Notes: a model not told the origin generated them from the sequence alone. 64,000 nt of DNA from Epichloe hybrida (GCA_019022495.1 JAFEKR010000045.1:1-64000), one strand, 5' to 3'. Shown: positions 1-13,200, counted from the first letter of the stretch. Numbers and translations: made by a program.

Positions 1-1673
1 CTCTTCCTTATATTAGGAAGGAGGAATTATAGCTCTTTAAGCTATGCTAATAGGGGCACTACTAGCCCTAGATAGCATAGGTTACCTCTATTAGTAACTC
101 TCCTACTTAGGGGTATTATTAGTAGTATTACTAAGGTAATACTACTAACTTACCTCTAGTAAAGGTATAGGCAGGGGAGTCACCTATAGATACTTGCGAA
201 TAGTATCCTTAGGCGGTCTTAACTCTAGGTTAATTAACCTTCCTAGGGGAGATTAGTTAGGCCTTCCTAAAGGGGATTAACTTAGTCTTCCTAGGGGAGT
301 CTAGCTTATTAATCCTTTTAATAGTAATTATACTAATAAACAGGGTAATAGGGTAAGTTACCTAGTTCTTATATTACTATTATCTAGTAAATTACAGAAA
401 AACTCTTTATTCTATAGGTTCTTTTAGAAGCCTATATACTTCTTCCTAGCCTCTTTAATTTCTTTAAGAGTCTAAAATCTAAATTCTTCTTAGTTTACTA
501 CTTCTTTAAGGTTATTTACTATCTTAGTGCCTCTTCTAATAGTTATATACACTCTATTATAAAGAAAATAGTCTTAAAGTCTATTCTATAAAAGGTCTCT
601 TCCTTCTGTAAACTTATCCCTTAACTATTTATAGAAGTTATTACTAAATTCAGAGAATAATATTCTTCTAAATAACCCTTACTCCTTATATTATTTAGTC
701 TTTATAAGGATATAAAGACTTATTTCCTTAGGTATTATTATCTTTTTATATTTAGAACTTCCTATTTATTAGAGTAGTTCTTCTATAATATATTATTAAA
801 GCCTTATAGAGATATAGGGGTATAGGTTAGTGTAAACAGGGGTTTTTCCTTTATTAAGGTATTTATTATTATCTCCTGTTTTAACGCCTTCTATAGCATT
901 ATTATAGCTATTAGTCTTGCTAGGAACTCTGAATTAACTAGAGGTCCTAGATAGTCTAGGTGTATCTAATATTATAATTAATTAAGGGAGGCAGATCTTA
1001 TAATATAAGAAGAAAAGGGGTATAACTGTGATTATATAACGTGTTTTGGATGTAAAGGATTACAAGGTAAGGTGGTTAACTTTAAATATATAATAGAATG
1101 TATAATAAAGAAAGATAAGGGGATAGCTTAGCTACTAGTATTAAACCTTTCTTTGTTATTTCGGAGTCTATATAAATATAGATATTAATACTAAAGTAAG
1201 AAGAGAGCTATATTATACCTTTCTATTAGTATAACTTATTATCAAATATGGCCCTCCTATTTTATAGGGTAAGTTATTATTAGATAAGCTACCTTTTCTA
1301 ATTAACCTTGCTAATCTACGGTGTTCAAAGACTACGTGGTTATCTGTGAAAGTAACCACTAATTAGTGTTAGATTCATAGGGTATTAAATTTAATGTAAT
1401 ACAGTCATAAGCCCAAAGAATAGTATTATCATTAATTATCTATTCTAGGCTACGTTATCTATTATTATAATTAATTAAGTTATAGGAAAAGAGAGGTAAA
1501 AAGCTAGAAGTTATAATATATAAAGAGAAAAGGGGTTACGCGTTTATATCCTTACATTTCCTAGCTAATTAACGTGCTAGGTTGTAGGTCACGTGTGAGG
1601 TCCGTGCGTAGCCTAAGCTTCTGCTAGGTAATTGCGGCTGCGACGCGCGATTGATATCACCTTTGTTCTAACA
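1..1673. other. AT-rich, RIP-like repeat-derived block
   Basis: Very AT-rich sequence full of TA and CTAG words with stops in all six frames; I recognise no gene. Around 238-310 a roughly 23-bp motif beginning TCCTAGGGGAG occurs three times in degenerate form. A segment near 955-1015 resembles one near 1443-1525 (both contain TATTATAATTAATTAAG and AGAAAAGGGGT), so it may hold a decayed repeat pair. The last 100 bases are GC-richer and end at the minisatellite. It looks like an old mutated transposon, but the family cannot be told. Confidence 0.6.
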
Positions 1674-2030
1674 AACTGATTTGACTGATTTAACGATTTA
1701 ACGATTTAACGATTTAACGATTTGACGATTTGACTGACTTTCTAACTAATGATTTGATTGACGATTTAATTAACGATTTAACTAACGATTTGACTAACTT
1801 TCTAACTAATGATTTAATTAATAATTTAATTAACGATTTGACTAACGATTTGACTAATGATTTAACTAACAATTTAATTAACAATCTAATTAACGATTTG
1901 ACTAACGATTTAACTAATAATCTAATTAATGATTTGACTAACGATTTGACTGACTTTTTAACTAATAATTTGATTGATAATTTGATTAACAATTTGACTA
2001 ATGATTTAACTAACGATTTGACTGACTTTC
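1674..2030. repeat. 12-bp-period minisatellite, left part
   Basis: Tandem units close to GATTTGACTAAC, varying mainly by transitions. A longer variant containing CTTTCTAACTAATGATTT recurs at irregular intervals and gives a higher-order pattern. The array stops exactly at the Gypsy LTR at 2031 and resumes at 9847, so both parts were one array of about 1.45 kb before the insertion. The 12-bp period is a multiple of three and the unit has no stop, so both strands stay open (NDLT and VKSL repeats); this open frame is a by-product of the period. Confidence 0.9.
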
Positions 2031-2297
2031 TGTCACGACTGTGTTCGGGGAGATATAAACGGAGTGAAGGCTAAGGTTCTTAGTCATAGCTAGAGAGCTA
2101 CTACTTAGGGGTAGGTATATAAAGGTCTTAAACTCTAACCTTCTACATCTCTTATAGGCAGTCCTTATCTAAATACCCTACTACACGCACGTAGCTATCT
2201 AGTAGTTACTTAGTTATTTATGTAGGCTAAGGCTTACCTAAGGGCTTTATTATATAACTATCCTATCCGCGACTCCCTAGCCTCCGTGCTTCTAATA
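2031..2297 (-). repeat. Gypsy LTR (3' LTR of minus-strand element)
   Basis: 267 bp, aligning to 9580-9846 without gaps. It starts with TG and ends TCTAATA, where the partner ends CCTAACA, so the terminal CA has mutated to TA. It is the less mutated copy at its left end. Confidence 0.93.
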
Positions 2298-4399
2298 TAC
2301 TACCCCCTTAATATATAATTATCCTTAATTATAAAGAGCTACTTAGCTAGTGTGTGTTTACTACATATAACCTATAGTAATATTTATATTACTAGCTATA
2401 CTATTAGTGCGTAGTATTGCGTTTGCTTTAAATAATAAGGTAGACATTATTAAGACCTAGGTAATCTTCCTTATAATATCCGGATTATGGATAGCTATAC
2501 ACTTACTGCTTTATTACCTCTAATATACATGCCTTTATCTAATAAGTTATTAGCGCTAAGTAGGCAGACTACTTATGTTAAGTTTTGTAATTAAGTTAAA
2601 TAGTTAGGGTAACGCGCGCTATTTAAAACAAATAACTTCTTATCTAATATTAGGGATATTGTGTTAATCTCGCTAGGAGTTTGTAGCTAGCATACGTATT
2701 TGCTAGTAGTAACTATAACTATAAATATTATAATTCCTAGATTAGCTATACATAGCGTGTAAATTACTTAGGGGTCTAGGGCTAATATAAAAAAGGCTTG
2801 CTTCCCCTTACTTCTATATACTTTTCTTCCCTTTATATTCTCTCTTAGTATTATAAGTTACCCTTACCTATAAGCTAGTAGCTTTATAGCTTCTCTTATA
2901 GTAATTACTAATATCCTATAGTGTTACTTTATTATTTATATCTATCCTTATCTAAAATATCTAAATTCTCTTAAACACTAAAATATTAGTAGCTTACCTT
3001 TTACTTATAAGTTTCTTATAGCGTGTTACTACTAACTTACTAGTAGTTAATAATATCTTTAACATAAGCAACTACTTTACTACTACTACCTCCTTTTATT
3101 TTAAAGACTCTTATAATATTCCCTTTAAAGTCTCCTAGTAAGAAATATTTAGCTTCTAAAATTTCTATATAAGTATAATATCTAGGTCCCCCTAGCGCTT
3201 ACCTTACTAACTTATAGCTAGTAGTGCTAGTAAAATAAAAATTCCCTATATTTACTATATGTAATAAGTTATAATATAGGCTATTATACCTAAAGATAGT
3301 AATAGTGTAAAGCTATAATATATTATTAAGGGTAAATCTATCCTAACCTAATATACTAATTCTCTAAGTATAACTTTACTACTATCTTACTATGTGTTAC
3401 TCCTAACTTGTGTAAATAACTTAATAAAATACGCCTATTATACGCGTAATAATAAGGACTATACTAGGGTTTATTCTCCTTTTCCTACTACTAATATATA
3501 TACTAATATATTACTAGTGTATTACTTGGTTTACCTAGTTATACTATACGCTCTTTAAGCATATTAACACTTATAGTAATCCTAATAATAATCTATACTT
3601 TCTTAATAATATATATATCTCTTATTTCTATAACTTAGTTACTACTAATATACTACTAGTGTCTAATACGTGTAAAATATAAACTTTATAATACGCTCCT
3701 AACTACTAAAAATACTAATAAGCGTAGGTAGGTAAGGTAAGCGTAGCTTATAGTAGAAGTTACATGTAAGGCTAATACTAATAAATAAGTTACTATATCA
3801 CTACTTAATAATACTATTAGTCTAGAAGTCTAGATTAATATTTCTAATAGTTTGCGCTTTATTACGTAGAATCTTTTATCTATATATACTTCCTACGCTC
3901 TAGCTTATAGCTTTACTAACTTACTAGTAGCTTACTACTAATATGTCTACGCTTCCTGCTTGTATTAGGCCGCTAGACCTCCTTAGTAAGCTTTATATAT
4001 ATATATATAGAGAGGGGGATTTTTCTAATAATAAGGATAAATCCTCCGCCCCTGTTATTACTAGTAAAATTACTAAGGGCCTAGTAGGTGACGTGTTAAT
4101 AAAGTGATTAGTGCAAAGTAGCTACAAGTTAGGTTATCTAAGAAATTATCTAGAATTTTTTTTATATGTTACTACTACTATCTAAAAACTATTAAATACA
4201 CCTTTATATCCATAAACTAGCTGCTTAGTTACCACTTATAATCCTTAATAATATCTATTATAACAAAATCTCTTTTCTTTACCTAAGAATTTTCTAAAGC
4301 ATTATAGCCCTTCTATTTAACTAGGTATTTCTAATGTCTCCTGTTATAATAATATAATATAATTCTTTTAACTTTAAACTCCTGCTTATTATCCGTAAC

Positions 4400-7300
4400 G
4401 TTATCTTATAGCAAGGATATATCTTCTACACTAGATAGGTCCCCCACAAATGGTTTAAGATTAGTAATATTAAAAACATTATACAGACACGTTCTAGGTA
4501 ATAGCTTTAATTAGTATATAAGTCCGTAAGTACTAATTACCTTTTTAATTTTATAAGGGCCTAAGTACTTTATACTTAGCTTCCTACTAGGTTACTATAA
4601 GTTAATATTCTTTATAAATAATAAAACATAGTTACCTACGCTAAACTTTATTAGGGTCTGCTTCTTATTATAGTGTTTTATATATTAGGCCTATAAGTTA
4701 CTTAGAAGCTACTTAATTACTACATGTCTATCTTTTAGCGTAATAGCATAAGTTTTTACCTAGTTATTTACTATAGGAATATTTGTAACCACTTACTATA
4801 GTCCCCTAGGGTTATAGCCTTATAGCGCCTTAGCTAGGGTGTAGCTATAAGTTAAATAAGCGCTTATATTATACATAAACTATACTATTAAAAGGTTATT
4901 AGCCTAATTAGTTTAGTTAAAGTAAGCAAAGGCTCTTAAATAGTGCTCTAAAACTTAGTTTAAATGTTTTATCTAACTATCTATCTGTAGGTAAAACGTA
5001 ATGCTTAGTTACTACTTAGTTATAATAAGATAGTAAAAGGTTATCTAAAACCTACTAGTAAAGGTTAAACTATAGTCTATAATAATACCCTCTAGAGTGC
5101 TATAATCCCTAAAAACATATTCTAAGAATATAGTAGCTAACCTATTGCTAGTTATACGCATTAAAACAGGGATATAAATACTATATTTTATAAAATAGTT
5201 TATAATAACTAAGATTATATCGTAAGTCTAGTTTACGTCTTTCACAGGTAGCAGCCCTATAATAAAGTCTATTAATAATTCTTAAAAAGGCTAATCAGGT
5301 ACTAGTAGTATAGCTAGCTTACTATAAGGTTTATAGTGCCTTAGCTTTAAAGTCTAGCAGCTTATATAAGTTCGCATATATAACTTAGTGTCTTTCTTTA
5401 TTATTAGCTAGTAATACTAACTTATAATCTAATAGAGGGTCCTGCTAACTCCCTAGTAGCCTGCTACTAGGTTATTATAGGTAAGTAATATAACTTCCTT
5501 TCTTATACTAACTAGAACAAAAACTTTATTCTTAAATATTAATAGCTTAGAGGGCCTAATAGACTATATTTATAACGCTTCTAGGTCACTACTCTTAAGC
5601 AGCTTCCTCTAACCTATAGCAAAGTTATTACCTTACTATACTTAAAATAACATAACTTAAATTAAAGTCTTTAATTTTACGTACATAGGATAAGCGTTAC
5701 ATATAAACTTAGAAGAGGTTTGCTAGACTACCTATATTCTTACTATAACACTACTATAAGTAGCTAGCTTATAGTGTACTTTTAGACTTATAGACAAATT
5801 ATAGCTAAGCAGTGTTTTAAGGGGATACTTACGCTACTTGCTAACTACTAACCTAGCTAGACTCCTAACCTATAGGCTTACTAGACTTATAGAAATATTA
5901 GAAAACATAGACAAGGCGTAACCTTACTACTTATAATAAGCGGACCTAGTTAGTATACTACTTATAGGCTTTATAGGACTATTAGGTTTCTTAATAATAT
6001 AATAAAGTTATATCTTCTTAAAACCCTAGAGGCTTAAATAGCCCTTATAGCGCTCTTATAATAAACTATTAACTACGCTAAGTAATATAACCTTAGGGCC
6101 TATAACTACACTATTATATATATAGCGCCCTTACTACTTAGTATCTAAAAACTTAGCTAAGAAGTTAGGTAGCTATAAGAATACAGCCTCCGCCCTATAC
6201 TCCTTACTAATATAATTTACTCTTCTTAACAAAGTATTAGTAAGGTTTAGCTTACTTATATAATATTTAATCCTAAAATTAAATAAATAGAGCTTATCTA
6301 ATACTATTACTTACTTACTAGATAGCTTTAGCTTTATAGCTAGGTACTTATAATTTAGATAGTTTATAATAATCATAATCTAATAAGTTAAATATATAAG
6401 GTAATATCTCTAGGCTTAAAACGCCTCTTAGATTACTAATAACTTAGCGTCTAGGGTTAAGTAGTAAAGTTTAATATTAGTTAACTTCCTTAAAAAATAC
6501 GCTACTAGGTGCTAGCTACCTAGCACTAATATTATAAGTATAGCTCTAATTATATAACTAGATATGTTTGTCTTTACTCTTAGCAGATAAAGTAAGTTAA
6601 AGTGCACTAAGATTAGTACCTCCTAGAACTTCTTTTAGAGTTCTCTAAACGCTATAAGTTTACTAGGCTTTAGCTTAAACTCTACTAGTTAAATACCCTT
6701 TAGATAGTTTATTAGTGGGACTACTACCTTACTATACTATTTTATAAAGCATTAGTAAAACCCTATAAACCTAAGGAATAATTAAATATTAAACACACTA
6801 CTAGGTATTAGCTAGGTTATAATAGCTTTAACCTATAATGGTTTTATCTTAATGCCCTTCTTAAATATAATAAAACCTAGGAACTTTGCCTTTATAACTA
6901 AAAATTAGCACTTTTTAAGGTTAACGTAGAGGTTAGCGTCCTAAAGTTATCCTAGTACTCTTTTAATATGCTCTGTGTGTCTTATAGGGTCACTACTATA
7001 TATTAGGGTGTTATTAAGGTAAATAATGCAGAATTTATCTATAAGCCCCTTAAGAGCATTATTAATATATTCCTAAAAAGTAGCTAGCGCATTCACTAAC
7101 CTAAATAGCATCACAAGATATTTAAAGTGCCTATAGTAGTAACGGAATGCTATCTTCTACTTATTACCCTTATGGATACGTAGCTAGTAGTACGCCTCTT
7201 AAAGATCTAGTAACGTGAAAATCTTTACATCTGCTAATTAATTAAGGATTTCGGAGATTAGTAGTAAAGAGGCCTTATTTTTAATAGTAATCCTATTAAG

Positions 7301-8500
7301 GCCCCTGTAATTCACATAAAGCCTTAATTTCCCTGATTTTTTTAGAACAAATAAAATTAGGGCTCCTGCTAGGCTTATTAATTTTCTAATTTACCCTTTC
7401 TCCTATGCACTTGCTAGGTACTCCCTAAGCACTTCTAGCTCTTTTTTAGCTAGGTTATATATAAGTCCCTAGGGTAGTTATTTTCCCTCTTCTAATTTAA
7501 TCATATAAGTGTAACTACCTAATTCTAGGAGCTTACTAGCTAGCTTCTTTAAAAATATATCTATAAATTTCGCGTACTCTTCTAGAATTTACTATAGGGG
7601 TATGTTACTATCTGTCTCTTATATAAGCGTTACTAATTCTTTATGAAACACTACCTAAAGTACTATTACACTTCTTAGTTTTTTCTTCTTTAATACATAA
7701 GTATGTTTTACTACTATTACTATAACTACGCTATGACTTAGGTTATTGCTTATTATATTACCTATTAGTGAATTTTTATTAGTATCTTCTTCTATTGCCT
7801 TTAGGTTAACTACCTTAATCTTTAGTAATACTAGTAATAGTATAATAGAAGACTGCTTTACTACCTAATAAAGTTGTTGCTTACCTGCGGCGAAAGTAAT
7901 GTAATCCTAGGTTATTAGAAACCTCTAGAAACCTTGCTTTTAGTCTATTACTATAGGTTTATATTCTAGGGTTTAGTCTATCCCTAGGAGCATTCCCTCT
8001 CCTATATTAGTAATATAATAGCTAACTTAGTAAACCTTTATATAGCCTATGCTATCTTTTACCTTAACTAGTTTACATAGGATTCCTTAGTGTAGGATCT
8101 TATCCTTACTTACGCTTTCTAGTATTATCTCTATTTTTTCTATGTTCTTCTAATCCTATTTTAATAATAATTTAGGGTGGATTATTAAATATTTCATGCT
8201 TATATTAAATAGCGCTAGCACTACTAACTAGCGGTTATCTTACTATAAGGATACCTGTATTCTTAATCTCTTATTTATAGGTTTTTTTATAGTAAGACTA
8301 TTATCCTAGGCCTAAGCTAAACTAATTAGAATCCTATTTAAGTCTAAGGTTTTATTACTACTATCCTTATGCTTCTTAGTAGTATACTTATTACTTTTAT
8401 AAATTAAGTAGTTTACTATATTATATTTATTTAAACTATATTTAGGGTTACTATATTTATAGCACTTAAATAGTCTCTGGCTTATGCTAGGTTACTATAA
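4400..8500 (-). pseudogene. Gypsy gag-pol relic
   Basis: Minus-strand translation gives broken but recognisable blocks. At about 8423-8464 the nucleocapsid zinc knuckle reads CYKYSNPKYSLNKY: the C-x2-C-x4-H-x4-C spacing is kept, but two Cys and the His have become Tyr, as expected from TGY to TAY and CAY to TAY transitions. At 7010-7021 the reverse transcriptase active site reads YLNN instead of YLDD, within the block FCIIYLNNTLIYSS, followed by HIKRVL. Stops interrupt every frame. The gag end lies right and the pol end left, which agrees with leftward transcription. The boundaries given are approximate. Confidence 0.85.
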
Positions 8501-9579
8501 GATTTGCTATGAGTTATTTATAGGGGAGCTAGAGTGTTATCTCTTATTACTCCTGCCCTCCTTATTATGGTTTTTATTATAATTACTTAATATAAATATT
8601 ATTATAACTTTAGCCTTTTTTCCTTAATCTTATAGGTAACTCTAAGATATTAGGAACTCTTAGCTAACTATATACTTCCTTATAGTATTATTTAAGCTAT
8701 TTAGAAAAATTACTATTCTTAAGTATATAGGGATTTAGTTAGGTAATTTTACTTTTACCTTTATCTAAAGTCTTAGGAAAGATTAAAAAGACTAATTACT
8801 CTTTTACCTAAGATTTAGTAGTGTCCTAGTAGCTTCTAAGCACTATATATCTTTATCTATTACTCTAGTATTTAGCTAGGACACGAATTTATTCTAGGTA
8901 TAAGCTAAGTAGTTAACTAACCTATTTACTATTATATAATATATTTACTATTGCTTTATATTATTAGCTAAGTAGCTACTAGTATATACTACCTTTATTT
9001 TATTATCCTAAAAGGTTCTTAACTCTAGCTTAAATAGTATATTTAAATTTACTAGGTATACCTATAGATTCTTATAAGTGTTACCTTGATATATAGGTAC
9101 CTTATACTATATCTTAATAAAGCTTTATAGGTATATATTTACTATAAACTTAGTGTTAGGTAAGAAATCTAGGAATAGAGGAATTCTCTATATGTTTATC
9201 TAAGGGGTAATTATAAGTCCTTTACCTAAACTAGCTAATTATAGGTTTACTTCTATTTCCTTAAGCTATGCTTCTATATCTAAGATTTCCTTTCTTATAT
9301 AAGTATTTTATAGCTTAGCTTATATAACCTTATATTACCTTTATAGCTTGTCTAGATTATTATTATTACTAGATTTAGCGTTGCTATATTAGTTAGGTAG
9401 TATTTACTATACCCTCTTATATTCTATAGTTAGGGTGTTTTAGTTACTACCTAGGTGCTATAGAGTTAGGGCTTCCTTACTAGGTAGTATAGGTATATTT
9501 TAGGTAAATATTCTATAGCTCCTTTGTATTTAAATCTAGCTAATAGTTTATTTTCCCTAAAGGGTTTAAGAGTTTAACT

Positions 9580-9846
9580 TATTATAACTATATTTAAGAA
9601 AATATAAATAAAGTAAAGGCTAAGGTTCTTAGTTATAGCTAGAGAGCTACTACTTAGGGGTAGGTATATAAAGGTCTTAAACTCTAACCTTCTATATCTC
9701 TTATAGGTAGTCCTTATCTAAATACCTTACTATACACACGTGGCTATCTAGTAGCTACTTAGTTATCTGCGTAGGCTAAGGCTTACCTAAGGGCTCTATT
9801 ATATAACTATCCTATCCGCGACTCCCTAGCCTCCGTGCTCCTAACA
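9580..9846 (-). repeat. Gypsy LTR (5' LTR of minus-strand element)
   Basis: 267 bp, partner of 2031-2297 at a constant offset of 7,549. The first 40 bases are much more heavily transition-mutated than the rest, so mutation was uneven along the repeat. The CTTTC duplication follows directly at 9847. Confidence 0.93.
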
Positions 9847-10940
9847 CTTTCTAACTAATGATTTGATTAACAATTTGATTAACAATTTGATTGATAATTT
9901 GACTAACGATTTGACTAATGATTTAACTGACTTTCTAACTAATGATTTGATTAATAATTTAACTAACGATTTAACTAATGATTTAACTAACGATTTGATT
10001 GACAATTTGATTGACAATTTAACTAACGATTTAACTAACGATTTAACTAACTTTCTAACTAATGATTTGATTGATGATTTGATTAACAATTTGACTAACG
10101 ATTTGACTAACAATTTAACTAACGATTTGATTAACAATCTAATTAACAATTTGACTAACGATTTGACTAACTTTCTAACTAATGATTTAATTAATGATTT
10201 GATTGACGATTTGATTAATGATTTGACTAACGATTTGACTAACGATTTGATTGACAATTTAATTAACGATTTAACTAACGATTTAACTAACGATTTAACT
10301 AACGATTTAACTGACTTTCTAACTAATGATTTAATTGACAATTTGATTGACAATTTGACTAACGATTTGACTAACAATTCGACTAACGATTTGATTAACA
10401 ATCTAATTAATGATTTAACTAACGATTTAACTAACGATTTGACTAACTTTCTGACTAATAATTTGATTAACAATTTGATTAACAATTTGACTAACGATTT
10501 AACTAACGATTTGATTAACGATTTGATTAACAATTTAACTAACTTTCTAACTAATGATTTGATTGATAATTTGATTAATAATTTAACTAACAATTTGACT
10601 AACTTTCTAACTAATGATTTGATTAACGATTTGATTGACACGATTTAATTAATGATCTAATTGATGATTTGACTGACTTTCTAACCGATTTGACCGATTT
10701 GACCGATTTGACCGATTTAACTGATTTGACCGATTTGACGATTTGACGATTTGACTGACTTTCTGACTAATGATTTGATTGATGATTTAATTGATGATTT
10801 AACTGACGATTTGACTGATGATTTGATTAACAATTTGATTGACAATTCGATTGACGATCTGATTGACGATCTGATTGACGATCTGATTGACGATCTGATT
10901 GACGATCTGATTGACGATCTGATTGACGATCTGACTGAAC
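9847..10940. repeat. 12-bp-period minisatellite, right part
   Basis: Continuation of the array interrupted by the Gypsy element. It begins with the CTTTC duplication, runs through dozens of GATTTGACTAAC-like units with recurring CTTTCTAACTAATGATTT variants, changes to GATTTGACC-type 9-bp units near 10680-10750, and ends with nearly perfect copies of GATTGACGATCT (about 10853-10935) followed by a C9 run. The homogeneous end and degenerate middle suggest recent expansion at the right edge. Both strands are open for about 260 codons; this is not taken as coding. Confidence 0.9.
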
Positions 10941-11063
10941 CCCCCCCCCTAGCTTAAGCGGTCAAGAGAGGCAGAAAATTTTTTCTTAACTAGTCACTAA
11001 AGAGTATTTCGCGTCTAACTAATCAGAAGAGACGTCTCCACAGGACGACCTTATTTTAATAAA

Positions 11064-11142
11064 GGGAAAGCGGGAAGCTTCGCTCCACCCTCTTGCCTTC
11101 GCCTTGCTATGACGCAAATCTCAGGCAAAGCTCCGCTTTCCC
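11064..11142. repeat. Short inverted repeat at MFS breakpoint
   Basis: A 79-bp segment with perfect 10-bp inverted ends (GGGAAAGCGG) and partly matching inner arms. It lies exactly where the transporter stops matching its family, between the AT-rich block and the gene. It could be a tiny non-autonomous element or a hairpin left by a rearrangement; I see no convincing target duplication. Confidence 0.5.
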
Positions 11143-12604
11143 TGATCAAACCCCGGCAAGGCATCCGCAACCCCAGCAGCAAGTCTGTTCAGAAACACGT
11201 TCTGTGAGACAGCAACGAAAATTGCGCCGCCCAACATCTGCATCATGTTGATGAAAGCGACGCCGAAAGGCACATCCCTCTCAGCCAACACATGCTGCGC
11301 GCATACAATCGGTTGCTGAAGACCGAAACCTATGCCAAAGCCGAGTAGTGCTTGATAGCCAATCCATTTCGGCTGAGGCGTGTCCACGTCGAAAGTTGAG
11401 ATGAGTCCCGCTCCAACGGTCGCAAGAATAGTGCAAAGCAGCATTGAAGGATTGTAGTACCCAGTGATGTTCGTGATCATGCCGGAGAGAATCGACATGA
11501 CCAAGAAGCCCAAGATCAGAGGCATGACCATGATACCTGATGAAAGCGCCGATGCATTTTTGATGGCCTGGAAGTAAATTGGCAAGTAGGTGACGGCAAT
11601 GAACATGGCTCCAGAACTACAAAGCGCGAATATGGAAGCGAACCAGATGTTTCTGTTCTGCACAATCGCCGTAGGTATTGCGCGTGATTTGGGCAACAAC
11701 ACTTGAAGAGCCAGGAAAAGGGCTGTCAAAACGGCAAAAACCACGAGCAGAGCAATGACGCGACCGTCACTCCATGCATAGACGGCACCTCCCCATTGAA
11801 GTCCCAGCACGAGACAGACAAGCGCTGCGACAAGGATGAGTATCTCCGGGATCTTGGCGAAGATCAATTTGTCCTTGAAAGTCCAGTTGGCGTACTCAGA
11901 GTCAACGGGCGTGGTAACACAGAATGTCAGGATAACTGCGGTGATGACGCCAAGCGGAACGTTGACAATGAAACACCATCGCCAAGTCGCGCCATCTGCG
12001 AAAGCACCGCCGATGAACGGCCCGCACAAACTTGCGATGCCAAACATCCCAGTGGCCATGCCGAGGAGGGCTGGCCGGCGTTCCATTGGTGCCGCGTGAA
12101 CCAGGACAAGAGTGCTTCCAGGGAAGATGCCAGCGGCACCGAGACCTGCGATAGCTCTGCCCACGATGAGTGTGGTTGAGTTGGGCGCCGCAGCGCAAAT
12201 GACGGAGCCTAGCTCAAAGATGGCAAGGGCTATGAGGAGCACAATTTTGACAGACAAAGTGGTGTAGAGCTTGCCATACGCTATTTGGAATGAGGATGTT
12301 GTGAGAAGATAGGCAGTGGTATACCAGCCGACGTCCTCGATTGCTTTGAACTCATTTGTGATGATGGGGACCGCCGTGGTTATGATGGTTTGATCCTGCG
12401 AATGCGTTTAGTTACTTTATTTCAAGGAGAAGCCAAAGACTTGCAGAGCTTACCAGACCGCAAAGGAATAGCGACAAGCAAAGCGAAACGACGATGATGA
12501 CGAGCTTGAAACCAGAGGCATATCCTTTCTTTCGCTCGGCATTACTGTTGTCACGGTCAGCTGCGGAAGCCAACGTAGCTGTCTGACCTTTCTTCTCAAC
12601 TTCG
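11121..12604 (-). pseudogene. MFS drug:H+ antiporter, DHA2 type, C-terminally truncated
   Basis: Multi-pass major facilitator of the 14-helix DHA2 class, which exports toxic compounds at the plasma membrane. Exon A (to 12454) encodes AERKKGYASGFKLVII and helix 1; a 58-nt intron (12396-12453) with GT and AG ends is removed to give LFLCGLDQTIITTAVP. Exon B contains GRAIAGLGAAGIFPGS and the antiporter motif C region GIASLCGPFIGG. Family members continue about 60-80 residues beyond the last matching residues (LPGFDQ); here the frame enters the 79-bp inverted repeat and stops at 11121. No in-frame ATG was found upstream of the first exon: an in-frame TAA lies near 12640, and AATAG at 12605-12609 could be a splice acceptor, so the start is unresolved. 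Probably non-functional; a truncated protein cannot be excluded. Confidence 0.8.
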
Positions 12605-12945
12605 CTATTGGACCTTTTGTGGGATGAGGGGTGTATTGTTGCGAATTATTGCGAAGACAACATCGGAGTAGGACTAAAGATCAAGAGAAGGGAAAAGTGA
12701 GGCAAAGGAGATTCGCAGAAGGCTCCGTCGGGCCTTGCATTTTGCATCAGGCGGGCTCGGACAACTTCTCGGACACTAAACAGCAACGCAGACGGCAGAA
12801 TAATAAATGAGCTCCTACCACGATGAAAAGTCTGAAAGCAAAGGTCCAAGTAATCTCAATCATCGCCACCAACCTGATTGCACGCACCACGCCACAGCCC
12901 CGTTTCTGCAAAAATTCGGTCCTCATGACCACCAGCACGAGCCAC

Positions 12946-13200
12946 GATGGCTCTGCCTGGTACTTCGGGTATGGAGCCAACATGGCTGCATCTGTCTTCA
13001 TTGAGAGGTGCAAAATTCGACCACCGCGAACAGAAGCCACTTACATCCCGTCTCACGCACTTTGCTTCAATGTACTGGGCATTCCATATGTACGTCGACC
13101 CTGGAAACGGTGGGATAAGGCCCCTTGATCAGGAAACCGCCGACCCGACAGCCTGCGTGCATGCCATGGCTTCACCACTACACCGTAATACCCGATAGTC
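12946..13200 (+). pseudogene. Gamma-glutamylcyclotransferase-like relic
   Basis: Translation gives WYFGYGANMAASVF, then HALCFNVLGIPYV; the pattern Y-F-x-Y-G-x-N-M followed by L-x-F-N-x-x-G-x-P-Y is typical of the GGCT/AIG2-like fold, whose members cleave gamma-glutamyl amides to 5-oxoproline. After IPYV the frame shifts: DPGNGGIRPL continues in another frame and PTACVHAM may be the equivalent of the family's VHGVAY block. No start or end is preserved, and the rest of the domain is not visible. I infer a decayed gene fragment. The 340 bases between it and the MFS gene hold nothing I can identify. Confidence 0.5.

Larger units (their letters stand above)
2031..9846 (-). mobile_element. Ty3/Gypsy LTR retrotransposon, RIP-mutated
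   Basis: A 7,816-bp element bounded by 267-bp LTRs and flanked by a perfect 5-bp duplication, CTTTC, at 2026-2030 and 9847-9851. The left LTR still starts with TGTCACGACTG; the right one has TATTATAACTA in its place, the same word after transitions. The coding remnants and a purine tract (AAGGGGG read on the minus strand, just inside the left LTR) show that it is transcribed leftwards. It sits inside the minisatellite. All differences seen between the two LTRs are transitions, so it is dead and RIP-altered. No reading frame survives. Confidence 0.93.

Noticed and set aside
1714..2074. Long open frames on both strands (LTNDL and VKSL repeats)
   Set aside because: They arise from a stop-free 12-bp repeat and are interrupted by an LTR; no start context, splice sites or homology.
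9841..10957. Open frames of over 260 codons on both strands in the right half of the array
   Set aside because: Same cause as above; the period is a multiple of three and the unit lacks stops on either strand.
11703..12198. Several open frames opposite or out of frame to the MFS gene
   Set aside because: Shadows of the transporter coding sequence; they lack hydrophobic pattern and start context.
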